Source of the DNA: Hyphomicrobium sp.
GTDB taxonomy: Bacteria > Pseudomonadota > Alphaproteobacteria > Rhizobiales > Hyphomicrobiaceae
Length of the DNA stretch: 64,000 nucleotides
Direction: 5' to 3'
Assembly: GCA_002928955.1 (NCBI GenBank)
Contig: PERT01000002.1
Coordinates: 53,391 to 117,390, forward strand
Shown here: positions 26,028-34,425 of the stretch, in pieces
Layout of the letters: every line of letters begins with the position of its first letter
Numbering within the stretch: position 1 is the stretch's first letter
Notes under the pieces: generated by a model
What the model was told of the DNA's origin: nothing
The model's input: the letters and a program-made list of their open reading frames with translations, nothing else
Database searches by the model: none
Translations under genes and position numbers: made by a program

Positions 26028-27770
26028 TCACTTGTACATCGTCTGGTTCTTGGTGCCGGGCGCATACTCGCGCGGGTCGACCCAAATGTTGATCACAGCC
26101 GAGCGGCCGGTCTTGTGGATCGCCTCGCGACCGCGGCGGAGCGCGGCCTGGATCTGGCCCGGATCGCGGACCTCCTCGCCATAGCCGCCGAGCATCTCGG
26201 CGAACTTGCCAAACGGAATATCGCCCAGCAGGTTGCCGACGTTGCCGCGCTGCTCGCCATACTTGGTGATCTGGCCGTAGCGGATCTGGTTCATGGCTGA
26301 GTTGTTGCCAATGACCGCGAGATAGGGCGCACCGAACCGGTTGGCCGTCTCCATGTCGAAGGCGGTCATGCCGAACGAGCCGTCGCCGTAGTAGCAGAGT
26401 ACTTCCTTTTCGGGATTGGCGAGCTTGGCAGCCATGGCGAAGCCGGTGCCGACGCCGAGGGAGCCGAGTGCGCCTGGGTCCATCCACTGACCAGGGTTGC
26501 GCGGACGGACGGCCTGGGCCGAGATGGTGACCACGTCGCCACCGTCGCCGATGTAGATGGTGTCCTCGCCGAGGAATTCATTGAGTTCCCAGGCGACGCG
26601 CATAGGGTTGATTGGAACCGTGGTCGACAGGAACTGCGGCATCAGCTTTTCGGTTGCCGCCGCCTCGGCGTCCTGGAGACCCTTCATCCACTGCTTGCGC
26701 AGCTGGCGCTTGCCGTTGTCGATCTTGGCGGACGCAGCGGCCAGCACGGCGCCGAGCACGGCGCCCGGATCACCGGCGATGCCGAAGGTGATGTCGCGGT
26801 TCTTGCCGACTGTGCGGTAGTCCTGATCGATCTGGACGAGCGTCGGCACGTTGATGCGCTTGCCGTAGCCCATGCGGAAGTCGAACGGCGTGCCGACGAT
26901 GACCACGACGTCCGCCTTGCCGAAGGCGAGGCTGCGGGTGCGGTCGAAATGGTGTGGGTCACCGGGCGGCAGCAGGCCGCGCGACGCGCCATTGAAGTAG
27001 CCGGGAATATCCAAGCCGCGCAGCAGCGCGATGGCTTCCTTGTGGCCGCGGGCCGCCCACACCTGCTGGCCGAACAGGATCGCCGGACGTTCAGCATTGA
27101 CGAGAACGTCGGCCAAGCGCTCGATGTCGGCCGGGTCGCCGATCGCGTGGACGGAAGCGCGGTAGTGGCCGGGCTTCGGAATCACCGCGTCCTTGATGTG
27201 GACCTCGCGGTCGAGCACGTCCCGCGAGATTTCAAGATATGAGGGACCGTAGGCACCGGCGAAGCTCTCGCGCGCGGCCATCGCGATCATGTCTGGAATG
27301 CGCTCGGTTGTCAGCACGCTTTCGGAAAACTTGGTGATCGGACGCATCATCAGCACGTGCGGCAGATCCTGCAGCGAGCCCATCTTGTGCTGTGCCAGAC
27401 CACCGCCGCCGCCTATGTGGAGAATGGGGCTTTCGGAGCGGAAAGCAGTTGCGACGCCAGTGACCGCGTTGGTGCATCCGGGGCCGGCCGTAGTCACCAC
27501 ACAACCGAGCTTGCCGGTCTGGCGAGCGTAGCCGTCGGCGGCATGGGCTGCGACCTGCTCGTGGCGTACGTCGATGATGCGGATGCCTTCGTCAATGCAA
27601 CCGTCGTAGATGTCGATGATATGGCCGCCGCAGAGCGTGAAGATGGTATCGACGCCTTCGGCTTTCAGCGCCTTGGCAACCAGTCGACCCCCTGAGACGA
27701 TATTGGGGTCGGTGCTCTTTCGTGCCAGCGTGTCTTCGGCTGTCGTCGTCTTCATTGCATGTTCTGCCAT
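26028..27770 (-). CDS. ThDP-dependent 2-hydroxyacyl-CoA lyase / oxalyl-CoA decarboxylase-like enzyme
   Basis: 580 residues from the ATG at 27770 (MAEHAMKTT), preceded by AGAAAGAG; a GTG at 27863 next to the gntR stop is possible. It is a three-domain ThDP enzyme: Glu71 in VRHEQVAAHAADGYA activates the cofactor, and GDGSFGMTAFDMETA...NN binds ThDP-Mg. Signatures of canonical oxalyl-CoA decarboxylase (YGVPGIPITD, DYEEMDQ) are absent: it has FTLCGGHIIDIYDG and HKMGSLQDLPHVLMMRPITKFS instead. This is closer to 2-hydroxyacyl-CoA lyases and the AHAS-like branch. Position next to frc argues for a formyl-CoA-producing or -using reaction. Oxalyl-CoA decarboxylation by a divergent enzyme and cleavage of a 2-hydroxyacyl-CoA are both open. 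Confidence 0.8.
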   Translation of the reverse strand: MAEHAMKTTTAEDTLARKSTDPNIVSGGRLVAKALKAEGVDTIFTLCGGHIIDIYDGCIDEGIRIIDVRHEQVAAHAADGYARQTGKLGCVVTTAGPGCTNAVTGVATAFRSESPILHIGGGGGLAQHKMGSLQDLPHVLMMRPITKFSESVLTTERIPDMIAMAARESFAGAYGPSYLEISRDVLDREVHIKDAVIPKPGHYRASVHAIGDPADIERLADVLVNAERPAILFGQQVWAARGHKEAIALLRGLDIPGYFNGASRGLLPPGDPHHFDRTRSLAFGKADVVVIVGTPFDFRMGYGKRINVPTLVQIDQDYRTVGKNRDITFGIAGDPGAVLGAVLAAASAKIDNGKRQLRKQWMKGLQDAEAAATEKLMPQFLSTTVPINPMRVAWELNEFLGEDTIYIGDGGDVVTISAQAVRPRNPGQWMDPGALGSLGVGTGFAMAAKLANPEKEVLCYYGDGSFGMTAFDMETANRFGAPYLAVIGNNSAMNQIRYGQITKYGEQRGNVGNLLGDIPFGKFAEMLGGYGEEVRDPGQIQAALRRGREAIHKTGRSAVINIWVDPREYAPGTKNQTMYK

Positions 27771-27866
27771 GTTGTACTCTTTCTGCGGGGCGAATGCCGT
27801 TGCTTTGCTTTGGTTTGCCTTGGTGTCGTGGGATGCAGCCTTGTCGGTGTTATCGATGTCCACCGA

Positions 27867-28553
27867 TCAATCGAGGTCGACGAAATTCTCGACATGGTCC
27901 CGCAGCCGGAGCGTGTGCTCGCGGACCAGTCGCTCAGCCAGCTCTGTGTCGCGCCGTTCGATGGCGGCGACGATCTCCTTGTGGTCGGCCACCGACTTCT
28001 TGGCGCGATCCTTCTCGAAGATGGTGCGCTGACGGATGGCGCGGACGTGAAAGAACAATCCTTTGGTGATCTCGCCGATAAGCGGGCAGCCGCCAAGATC
28101 GATAATGGCTTGGTGGAAGCGAATGTTGGCGTCCGAGTATTCTCCCATGTGGCGGGCGACCTCGTCGTGCGAGAACTGGTCGACGAGATCGTGCAGAGCG
28201 GCGATACTCTTGTCGGATGCCGTGCGCGTCGCCATGCGGGCCGACATGGCCTCCAGCGCGGCCCAGACTGTGATCATGTCGAGCACTTCGGGTTTGGTCT
28301 TGCGCACGATGAAAATGCCGCGGCGGGCGACGACGCGGACGAGCCCCTCCTGGTCCAGTTGCGCCAAAGCTTCGCGCAGGGGGGTGCGGGAAATGCCGAA
28401 ACGCGCCGACAGATCCCGCTCGTCGAGCCTGAGCTCCGCGTTGCGGTCGTAGATGTTCATCGTCATGATGGCATACTTGAGCGCCTCGTAGGCCTTCGCC
28501 TTGAGGCTCTGCCCTTCGCCGATAGGCACAATCTTGAGCCGGGTCTCTACCAT
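27867..28553 (-). CDS. GntR-family regulator with FCD ligand domain
   Basis: 228 residues from the ATG at 28553 with AGGGGG upstream. An N-terminal winged helix (LKAKAYEALKYAIMTMNIYDRNAELRLDERDLSARFGISRTPLREALAQL) precedes an all-helical FCD domain. The metal/ligand-binding positions are in YSDANIRFHQAIIDLGG and SVADHKEIVAAIERRD. FCD regulators usually bind small carboxylic acids or acyl-CoA. It is the first gene of the minus-strand set and is divergent from tctA. Palindromes of GGTATAC-N-GTATACC type in the shared intergenic region, and at sucC-like and sucD-like, are its likely operators. Confidence 0.92.
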   Translation of the reverse strand: MVETRLKIVPIGEGQSLKAKAYEALKYAIMTMNIYDRNAELRLDERDLSARFGISRTPLREALAQLDQEGLVRVVARRGIFIVRKTKPEVLDMITVWAALEAMSARMATRTASDKSIAALHDLVDQFSHDEVARHMGEYSDANIRFHQAIIDLGGCPLIGEITKGLFFHVRAIRQRTIFEKDRAKKSVADHKEIVAAIERRDTELAERLVREHTLRLRDHVENFVDLD

Positions 28554-28761
28554 ACCGCACCCCCTGCGTTGCCGTTGCGCAACCCGCATTCGACCGGCGC
28601 GCCACGCCGCTGAAAGCCGCACTCAACCGCCGAAAAAATTCGCCCGGACCTCTTTGGCAGCCTCGCGTGGCGGTGCCCAATTTTTTCGCCGCGATCGCCG
28701 ACCGCTAACGGTTACTCCCGAGGCTGGACCAAACGGTACACCACCGCGTCCGGATTGTTTC

Positions 28762-28778
28762 TGGCATACCATACACCA
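28762..28778. promoter_or_regulatory. Candidate GntR operator near gntR
   Basis: TGGCATACCATACACCA matches 14 of 17 positions of the palindrome at 32841. It lies 208 bp before the gntR start. Confidence 0.55.
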
Positions 28779-28945
28779 CGGACAAAAAAAAGGGGCAGCA
28801 ATTGGCAATTGCGTGAACTCCACCGACCAATACCCCAGCGGGCCGTAACGGCAAGAGATGCGAAGTATTGCAGGTGCGAAATGCTGCATTGCGAGACAAG
28901 TTCCAGAGCGATTTTCGATTCGGGATTGCGCGCAAGTCGGGGGGA

Positions 28946-28960
28946 GGTATACGGTATACC
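28946..28960. promoter_or_regulatory. Candidate GntR operator upstream of tctA
   Basis: GGTATACGGTATACC is a perfect dyad (7+1+7) and continues into CCAATT..., giving TTGGTATACC on the other strand as at 32840. It is 147 bp before the tctA start. Confidence 0.75.
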
Positions 28961-29107
28961 AATTGGAGCGGTGCGGGGCGGTTACGGTGCGCCCCATTCA
29001 TTCGCATCGCATTCAATTCTTCTGCTTGAGCAGCCGAAAATCTGGCAAGGGAAGAAGCGCACGAGGGGATCGGTACTCGTCAAGGGACTAATCGAGGGGA
29101 AGCACGC

Positions 29108-30619
29108 GTGGAAGAACTCAATTCGCTGTTTCAGGGCTTCGCGGTTGTTCTGACGCCGTACAATCTGTTCTTGATGTGCGTCGGCATCGTGCTTGGTGTC
29201 ATTATAGGTGTTTTGCCGGGCTTAGGCGGCGCGAACGGTGTGGCGATCCTGCTGCCGCTTACGTTCTCCATGTCGCCGACGTCGGCGATCATCATGCTTT
29301 CCTGCATATATTGGGGCGCCTTGTTTGGAGGTGCGATCACATCCATTCTGTTTAATATTCCTGGCGAGCCCTGGTCTGTTGCGACCACGTTTGACGGCCA
29401 TCCCATGGCCCAGCGGGGCCGCGCCGACGAAGCCCTGACCGCCGCCTTCACGTCGTCTTTCGTGGGCGCGCTGTTCGCCGTCATTCTGATCACATTCCTT
29501 GCGCCCATCGTCGCGAAGTTCGCCTTGAAGTTCGGGCCGGCCGAGTTCTTCGCAGTGTTCTTCTTGACGTTCGCCAGCTTCATCGGGATGGGTAAGGGCA
29601 GCCCCTGGAAAACGGTGGCGGCCATGACGCTCGGGTTCGCGCTGGCGTCGGTGGGGCTTGACAAGGTCACAGGAACCTTGAGGCTCACTTTTGGCCACGA
29701 AGAGCTGCTCACCGGTTTCGATTTTCTGATCGCGGTCATCGGCCTGTTCGGCATCGGTGAGATCCTGTCCTCAATGGAGTCTGGACTCAAGTTCCAGGGT
29801 GCTGCCGCCAAGATCCGGCTCAACGCGGTTTTGACCACATGGAAAACGTTGCCGAAGTACTGGTTTACGTCGATCCGGAGTTGCATCATCGGCTGCTGGA
29901 TGGGCATTACACCAGGTGGAGCCACGCCGGCATCGTTCATGAGCTACGCGCTCGCCAAGAAATTTTCCAAGAACGGCGCGAACTTCGGCAAAGGCGAGGT
30001 TGAGGGGGTGATCGCGCCAGAGACGGCCGCGCACGCCGCGGGTACGGCGGCGCTGCTGCCGATGCTCACGCTAGGCATTCCGGGCTCGCCGACCGCAGCC
30101 GTGCTGCTTGGTGGACTGCTGATTTGGGGCCTGCAACCTGGCCCGCTGCTCTTCGTCGAGCAAAAGGAATTCGTTTGGGGTCTCATCGCCTCGATGTACT
30201 TGGGGAACTTTGTCGGCCTGATCATCGTGCTGACCTGCGTGCCGCTGTTTGCCGCCATCCTGCGCATCCCGTTCTCGATTATCGCTCCGGTCATTCTGGT
30301 GATCTGCGCCGTCGGCGCATACACGGTCCACAACTCGATGTTCGATGTCTGGCTGATGCTGATCTTCGGCTTCGCGGGCTATGTTTTCAACAAGCTCGGC
30401 TATCCGCTGGCGCCGTTGGTGCTCGCCATCGTCCTCGGCGACAAGGCCGAGGAAAGTTTCCGGCAAGCCATGCTGGGTTCGCAGGGCGACCTTTCGGTGT
30501 TCTTCTCGAATTGGCTGGTGGGCGGCATCATGGGGCTGGGCTTGCTGATGCTGTTCTGGCCGGTCATTGCCTGGGTTCTCGAAAAAGCGACCGGCAGAAC
30601 GAAGTCGGCCGAAGCCTAA
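29108..30619 (+). CDS. tctA: Tripartite tricarboxylate transporter, large membrane subunit TctA
   Basis: 503 residues, about 11-12 membrane helices, with the TctA signatures VLPGLGGANGVAILLPLTF near the N-terminus and MLTLGIPGSPTAAVLLGGLLIWGLQPGP in the second half. It forms the sodium- or proton-coupled channel that takes up a small carboxylate delivered by the periplasmic TctC. The GTG start follows GAGGGGAAG. It is first in the plus-strand unit tctA-tctC-tctB behind a GntR operator; here tctC is between A and B, unlike the frequent C-B-A order. The substrate is not readable from sequence; the neighbouring frc suggests oxalate or a related acid. Confidence 0.95.
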   Translation: MEELNSLFQGFAVVLTPYNLFLMCVGIVLGVIIGVLPGLGGANGVAILLPLTFSMSPTSAIIMLSCIYWGALFGGAITSILFNIPGEPWSVATTFDGHPMAQRGRADEALTAAFTSSFVGALFAVILITFLAPIVAKFALKFGPAEFFAVFFLTFASFIGMGKGSPWKTVAAMTLGFALASVGLDKVTGTLRLTFGHEELLTGFDFLIAVIGLFGIGEILSSMESGLKFQGAAAKIRLNAVLTTWKTLPKYWFTSIRSCIIGCWMGITPGGATPASFMSYALAKKFSKNGANFGKGEVEGVIAPETAAHAAGTAALLPMLTLGIPGSPTAAVLLGGLLIWGLQPGPLLFVEQKEFVWGLIASMYLGNFVGLIIVLTCVPLFAAILRIPFSIIAPVILVICAVGAYTVHNSMFDVWLMLIFGFAGYVFNKLGYPLAPLVLAIVLGDKAEESFRQAMLGSQGDLSVFFSNWLVGGIMGLGLLMLFWPVIAWVLEKATGRTKSAEA

Positions 30620-30807
30620 CTCTAGACCTGAATTCAAGGGCAATCTAAGTTGTCGACCTTCAAACGCTATGGAACAGAAAAGGGCGTAGCGCGTTCTGAC
30701 CACAACAATCCGACTGCCCGACTTCTGACTGCAAAGTGTCTTACAGTGCGCGAAAGTCTTGACCAAACAGGACCGCGATCTTCACCTGATCCAGGAGGAT
30801 TAACCGA

Positions 30808-31866
30808 ATGACATTCACTAAAATTTCCAGCTTAGCGGTCTGCGCCGCTGCGCTTGCAGCTTTTGGCGCCGGTAGCGCCAGCGCCTGGGAGCCGACCAAG
30901 CCTGTCGAGTTCGTGATCCCCGCCGGCACTGGCGGCGGCGCGGACCAGATGGCGCGTTTCATCCAGGGCGTCATCACCAAGCACAGCCTCATGAAACAGC
31001 CGATGGTCGTCGTGAACAAGGGCGGCGGAGCGGGTGCGGAAGGCTTCCTTGAGGTCAAGAATGCCAAAGGTGACGCGCACAAAATCATCATCACGCTGTC
31101 GAACCTGTTCACAACGCCTTATGGCACGGGCGTACCGTTTTCCTACAAGGACATGACGCCCGTCGCCATGCTCGCGCTCGACCAGTTCGTGCTGTGGGTC
31201 AACAAGGATGCGCCTTACAAGACAGCGAAAGAATACATCGACGCGGTCAAGGCCGGCACTGACAAGCAGTTCAAGATGGGCGGCACCGGTTCGAAGCAGG
31301 AAGACCAGATCATTACGGCCGCACTCGAGCGGGTCACATCACCGAAGAAATTCATTTACATACCGTACAAGGGCGGTGGCGAGGTCGCGACGCAACTCGT
31401 CGGCAATCACGTCAACTCGACCGTCAACAACCCGATCGAGGCCGTGGCCCAATGGCGCGGCGGCGCGCTTCGCCCGCTCTGCCTTTTCGACGGGAAGCGG
31501 TCGACCTACACAGGCAAAGTGACTGAAACCCAGGCGTGGAGCGACATCCCGACCTGCAAGGAATCCGGCCTTCCGGTCGAGTACCAGATGCTGCGCGGCA
31601 TCTTCATGCCGTCGGGCGTGAAGCCGGACGAAGTAGCCTTCTACGTCGATCTCTTCAAAAAAGTCCGCGCCACGCCGGACTGGAAAGAGTTCATGGAGAA
31701 GGGCGCATTCAACGACACGTTCATGTCGGGTGAGGACTACAAGAAGTGGGTCGCAGCAGCCGACAAGACGCACTTTGATTTGATGAAGGAAGCAGGCTTC
31801 ATCGCATCGGGTCCGCCGCCAGCCGCTCCGGCCGCCGCACCAGCGGCGCCCGCCGAGAAGAAGTGA
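30808..31866 (+). CDS. Tripartite tricarboxylate transporter substrate-binding protein TctC
   Basis: 352 residues. A Sec signal peptide (MTFTKISSLAVCAAALAAFG...SASA) is cleaved before WEPTKPVEFVIPAGTGGGADQMARF, the usual TctC/Bug N-terminal carboxylate-binding region. The centre has GTGSKQEDQIITA and YIPYKGGGEVATQLVGNHV, the second binding loop. The C-terminus is extended by an Ala/Pro-rich tail (PPPAAPAAAPAAPAEKK) not needed for the fold. A strong ribosome site AGGAGG precedes the ATG. It lies 188 bp after tctA and is followed by a strong stem-loop. Confidence 0.93.
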   Translation: MTFTKISSLAVCAAALAAFGAGSASAWEPTKPVEFVIPAGTGGGADQMARFIQGVITKHSLMKQPMVVVNKGGGAGAEGFLEVKNAKGDAHKIIITLSNLFTTPYGTGVPFSYKDMTPVAMLALDQFVLWVNKDAPYKTAKEYIDAVKAGTDKQFKMGGTGSKQEDQIITAALERVTSPKKFIYIPYKGGGEVATQLVGNHVNSTVNNPIEAVAQWRGGALRPLCLFDGKRSTYTGKVTETQAWSDIPTCKESGLPVEYQMLRGIFMPSGVKPDEVAFYVDLFKKVRATPDWKEFMEKGAFNDTFMSGEDYKKWVAAADKTHFDLMKEAGFIASGPPPAAPAAAPAAPAEKK

Positions 31867-31873
31867 CGGGATC

Positions 31874-31901
31874 GGGTCGGGGCTCACGAGGGCTCCGACC
31901 C
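31874..31901 (+). terminator. Stem-loop between tctC and tctB
   Basis: GGGTCGGGGC pairs with GGCTCCGACCC across a 7-nt loop, 8 bp after the tctC stop. No T-run follows. It may protect the tctC mRNA or partly end transcription, giving more binding protein than membrane subunits. Confidence 0.5.
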
Positions 31902-31986
31902 GCCTCCGCGACCGGTGAAAGCATGATCCCGCATCTTCAAGGCCCCGAGAGACTGATCAACAGCACGTCCTAGGAATGCTCATTCC

Positions 31987-32535
31987 ATGAACCATGATGA
32001 CAGCGCCGACGACGGCCCGAGCCTCGTATCCAACCGCATTGTCGAGATTATCGTCGCATTGTTGTTTTTGCTCTGCAGCACGATCGTGATCATCGATAGT
32101 GTCCGCCTCGGGTTCGGTTGGATAGAAGGTGAGGGGCCAGCGCCCGGCTATTTCCCTTTCTACATTGCGGTTTTCATGGCGGTTGCAAGCCTCGCCACGC
32201 TACTTCAGGCCGTTGCCGGAACGATCAAGGATGGCGGAGCGTCTTTCGTGTCCGTGATCGGCTTCGGGCGCGTATTGTCGGTGCTGGTGCCGACGCTGCT
32301 CTACGTGATGCTGATCGGCGGGCTCAAAATCGGTCCCATCGCAATCCCTGGCCTGGGCCTCTACGTTGCGTCGGGGATCTTCATCGCGCTGTTCATGATC
32401 GTATTTGGCAAAGATCATCCACTGAAGGCGCTGGCGGTCGGCGCGGCCGTGCCGTTCGTTCTCTTTCTGATGTTCGAAAAATGGTTCCTGGTGCCGCTAC
32501 CGAAGGGGCCCATTGAGGCAATGTTCGGCTTCTGA
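31987..32535 (+). CDS. tctB: Tripartite tricarboxylate transporter, small membrane subunit TctB
   Basis: 182 residues with four hydrophobic helices (about 17-38, 55-75, 90-112, 118-160) and the TctB-type DSVRLGFGWIEGEGPAPGYFPFYIAV segment after helix 1. It pairs with TctA in the inner membrane. It ends the plus-strand transporter unit; 534 bp without a gene follow, holding repeat copy C and another GntR-type operator. Confidence 0.88.
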   Translation: MNHDDSADDGPSLVSNRIVEIIVALLFLLCSTIVIIDSVRLGFGWIEGEGPAPGYFPFYIAVFMAVASLATLLQAVAGTIKDGGASFVSVIGFGRVLSVLVPTLLYVMLIGGLKIGPIAIPGLGLYVASGIFIALFMIVFGKDHPLKALAVGAAVPFVLFLMFEKWFLVPLPKGPIEAMFGF

Positions 32536-32660
32536 AACACGAGACCGTGACTTGAGGAAGCGTATCGGGCGTGGCCCGACCTGGGTCCTGACAGCGGCTG
32601 AATAGCGTGGCGCGTCCGACGCTTATTCCTCATGCGCCGCTAGTTCAAAAACCAAACGTC

Positions 32661-32760
32661 ATACGAAAAATCCGCGCTAAGAACATAGAGTTGCCCGTAC
32701 TTGTTTTGGTTCCGACATTTGCCCCGAATGGCGTTGCGACGGGATGCAAATGTCAGAACC
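32661..32760 (-). repeat. Dispersed palindromic repeat, copy C (inverted, diverged)
   Basis: GGTTCCGACATTTGC (32709-32723) pairs with GCAAATGTCAGAACC (32746-32760), one mismatch. On the minus strand the loop (TCCCGTCGCAACGC) matches that of copies A and B, and the tail CAACTCTATG-TTCT is also kept (32680-32695). It therefore has the same origin but lies in the other orientation. Confidence 0.75.
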
Positions 32761-32840
32761 GGACCACGGGTCCGCCGGCTCGTTTATTTTCGATTGAAAG
32801 GGGCGTTTCGGCACAACAAATCTCGACGTCAAGCGCTATT

Positions 32841-32857
32841 TGGTATACCGTATACCA
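32841..32857. promoter_or_regulatory. Candidate GntR operator upstream of the SucC-like gene
   Basis: TGGTATACCGTATACCA is a perfect 17-bp palindrome, 212 bp before the start at 33070. It is the best copy of the motif found upstream of the SucD-like gene and between gntR and tctA. Confidence 0.75.
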
Positions 32858-33069
32858 GTTGTCCGGTTATGATGGTCGGCGTTCCACGTTACCAGGACTG
32901 ATCCCGGCAAGAGGTGGTTTCGGCACCCACGCCACGTTCGCGAAGGTGCAGGCCCCCAAGGGTTGTCGACAGGTCGTGGGTGCTGCACTAAAGAACGAGA
33001 TTGATACGAGAGACGGGCCCCCCGCGAGAAGCGGTTGCCGTGCGCGATGACGGCGAGGAGGAACAGGCC

Positions 33070-34254
33070 ATGCATATGCACGAGTTCCAGGCCAAGGAAC
33101 TCCTAGCCAGTCATGATATCGCCATTCCGCGCGGCCGGGTGGCCGATAACGGAGCCGATGCTGAACGGATTGCGCGCCGTTTCACCTCCGACAGATATGT
33201 CGTGAAAGCGCAGGTCTTAAGCGGCGACCGCGAGGGTGCCGGCGGGGTGTGCTTTGCCGACACGCCACAATCGGTTCGTCAAACTGCCGACGGCATGATC
33301 GGCCGCGTGCTGGTGACACCGCAAACGGGCCCCCGTGGCGAAAAAGTCCGTTGGGTCTACATCGAAGAGGCCGTGCACTGTAAAAGGCAGCTCTACGCCG
33401 CCGTCAGCCTGGATCGCGCGAGCGGAATGTTGATACTGCTGTCGAGCGGAAGTGGCGGCAGCGATCTTGAAGCTCGCTCGAAGACCGATCACAATCTCAT
33501 CAAACGGCGGCCCCTGCGGCTGGACAAGAGCGGTGCGGTCGGCGACTTCGAAGGCTTGGCGAAGGACATCGGGCTCTCGGGTTCTGCAGCCGCTGAGGCG
33601 GCTCAGTTGTTCGCGCGCCTCGGTCGTATTGCGGCCACGCTGGACGCGACGCTGGTGGAGATCAACCCGCTCGCACTAACCGACGACGACCGGCTGGTCG
33701 CGCTCGATGCCAAGGTGACGATCGACGACAACGCCATGCTGCGCCACCCGGCGTTTGCGACGATGCGCGCGGCGTTCCAGATGGAAAGCGGCGATCCCGA
33801 AGAACTGGGCGCCGACGAGCATCAGCTCAATTATCAGCGACTCGATGGCGACATCGGGTTGGTGGCGAACGGCGCGGGTCTTGCGCTCGCCACTCTCGAC
33901 ATGATCACGGATGCCGGCGGTCGCGCCGCAAATTTCATGGACATCCGCACCACCGCATCGAGCCTCGACGTGGCCTACGGGCTTGAGTTGCTGCTTGCCA
34001 GCCAGCGCGTCAAGGCGATCCTAGTCAACGTGCACGGCGGCGGCATGCAGCGTTGCGACACGATCGCGGAGGCGATCGGCGTTGCCATGCGCCGCGCCAA
34101 GATAACAAAGCCGCTGGTCGTCCGGATGGCCGGCAACAATGCCGAGTTCGCGCGGATGCGCCTGCAGAGCTATGGCATCCGGTTCGAGGAAGGCGCTGAT
34201 ATGAGCGACGCGGTGAAGCGCGCAGTGGCGCTGGCACGGCGGGAGGCCGCATGA
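33070..34254 (+). CDS. SucC-like acyl-CoA synthetase (ADP/GDP-forming) beta subunit
   Basis: 394 residues from the ATG at 33070, preceded by GAGGAGGAAC; an in-frame ATG six bases later is possible. The sequence begins HMHEFQAKELLASHDIAIPRGRVA, the ATP-grasp opening of succinyl-CoA synthetase beta. It keeps YVVKAQVLSGDREGAGGV, VEINPLALTDDDRLVALDAKVTIDDNA and VNVHGGGMQRCDTIAEAI (substrate loop, normally VNIFGGI-x-R-C-D). The altered loop HGGGMQ suggests a substrate other than succinate. Its alpha partner is the SucD-like gene at 20263. An ADP-forming acid:CoA ligase is the likely complex. Confidence 0.87.
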   Translation: MHMHEFQAKELLASHDIAIPRGRVADNGADAERIARRFTSDRYVVKAQVLSGDREGAGGVCFADTPQSVRQTADGMIGRVLVTPQTGPRGEKVRWVYIEEAVHCKRQLYAAVSLDRASGMLILLSSGSGGSDLEARSKTDHNLIKRRPLRLDKSGAVGDFEGLAKDIGLSGSAAAEAAQLFARLGRIAATLDATLVEINPLALTDDDRLVALDAKVTIDDNAMLRHPAFATMRAAFQMESGDPEELGADEHQLNYQRLDGDIGLVANGAGLALATLDMITDAGGRAANFMDIRTTASSLDVAYGLELLLASQRVKAILVNVHGGGMQRCDTIAEAIGVAMRRAKITKPLVVRMAGNNAEFARMRLQSYGIRFEEGADMSDAVKRAVALARREAA

Positions 34255-34425
34255 GCTCGGAAGGATGAACCGACAAGGTAATAGGCCGAACCGAACGGAC
34301 TGCAGATCTGGACGATGCTAAAGAGCGGCGGTCAGATTTCAAATGGGCGCCCCGGATACGACGCGGCACAACTTGAGGTGCCAGGCAACAACCCGACAAC
34401 GACACGCATCAGCGACTAGGAAATC

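Larger units (their letters stand above)
28554..29107. promoter_or_regulatory. Divergent control region between gntR and tctA
   Basis: About 550 bp with no gene. It holds two operator-like palindromes (28762-28778 and 28946-28960), so both transcription units can be controlled from here. tctA starts with GTG at 29108, preceded by GAGGGGAAG. No convincing -35/-10 pair could be chosen by eye. Confidence 0.6.

Noticed and set aside
26028..27770. Naming the ThDP enzyme oxc
   Set aside because: Canonical Oxc signatures are absent; only gene context supports oxalyl-CoA, so the call was kept general.
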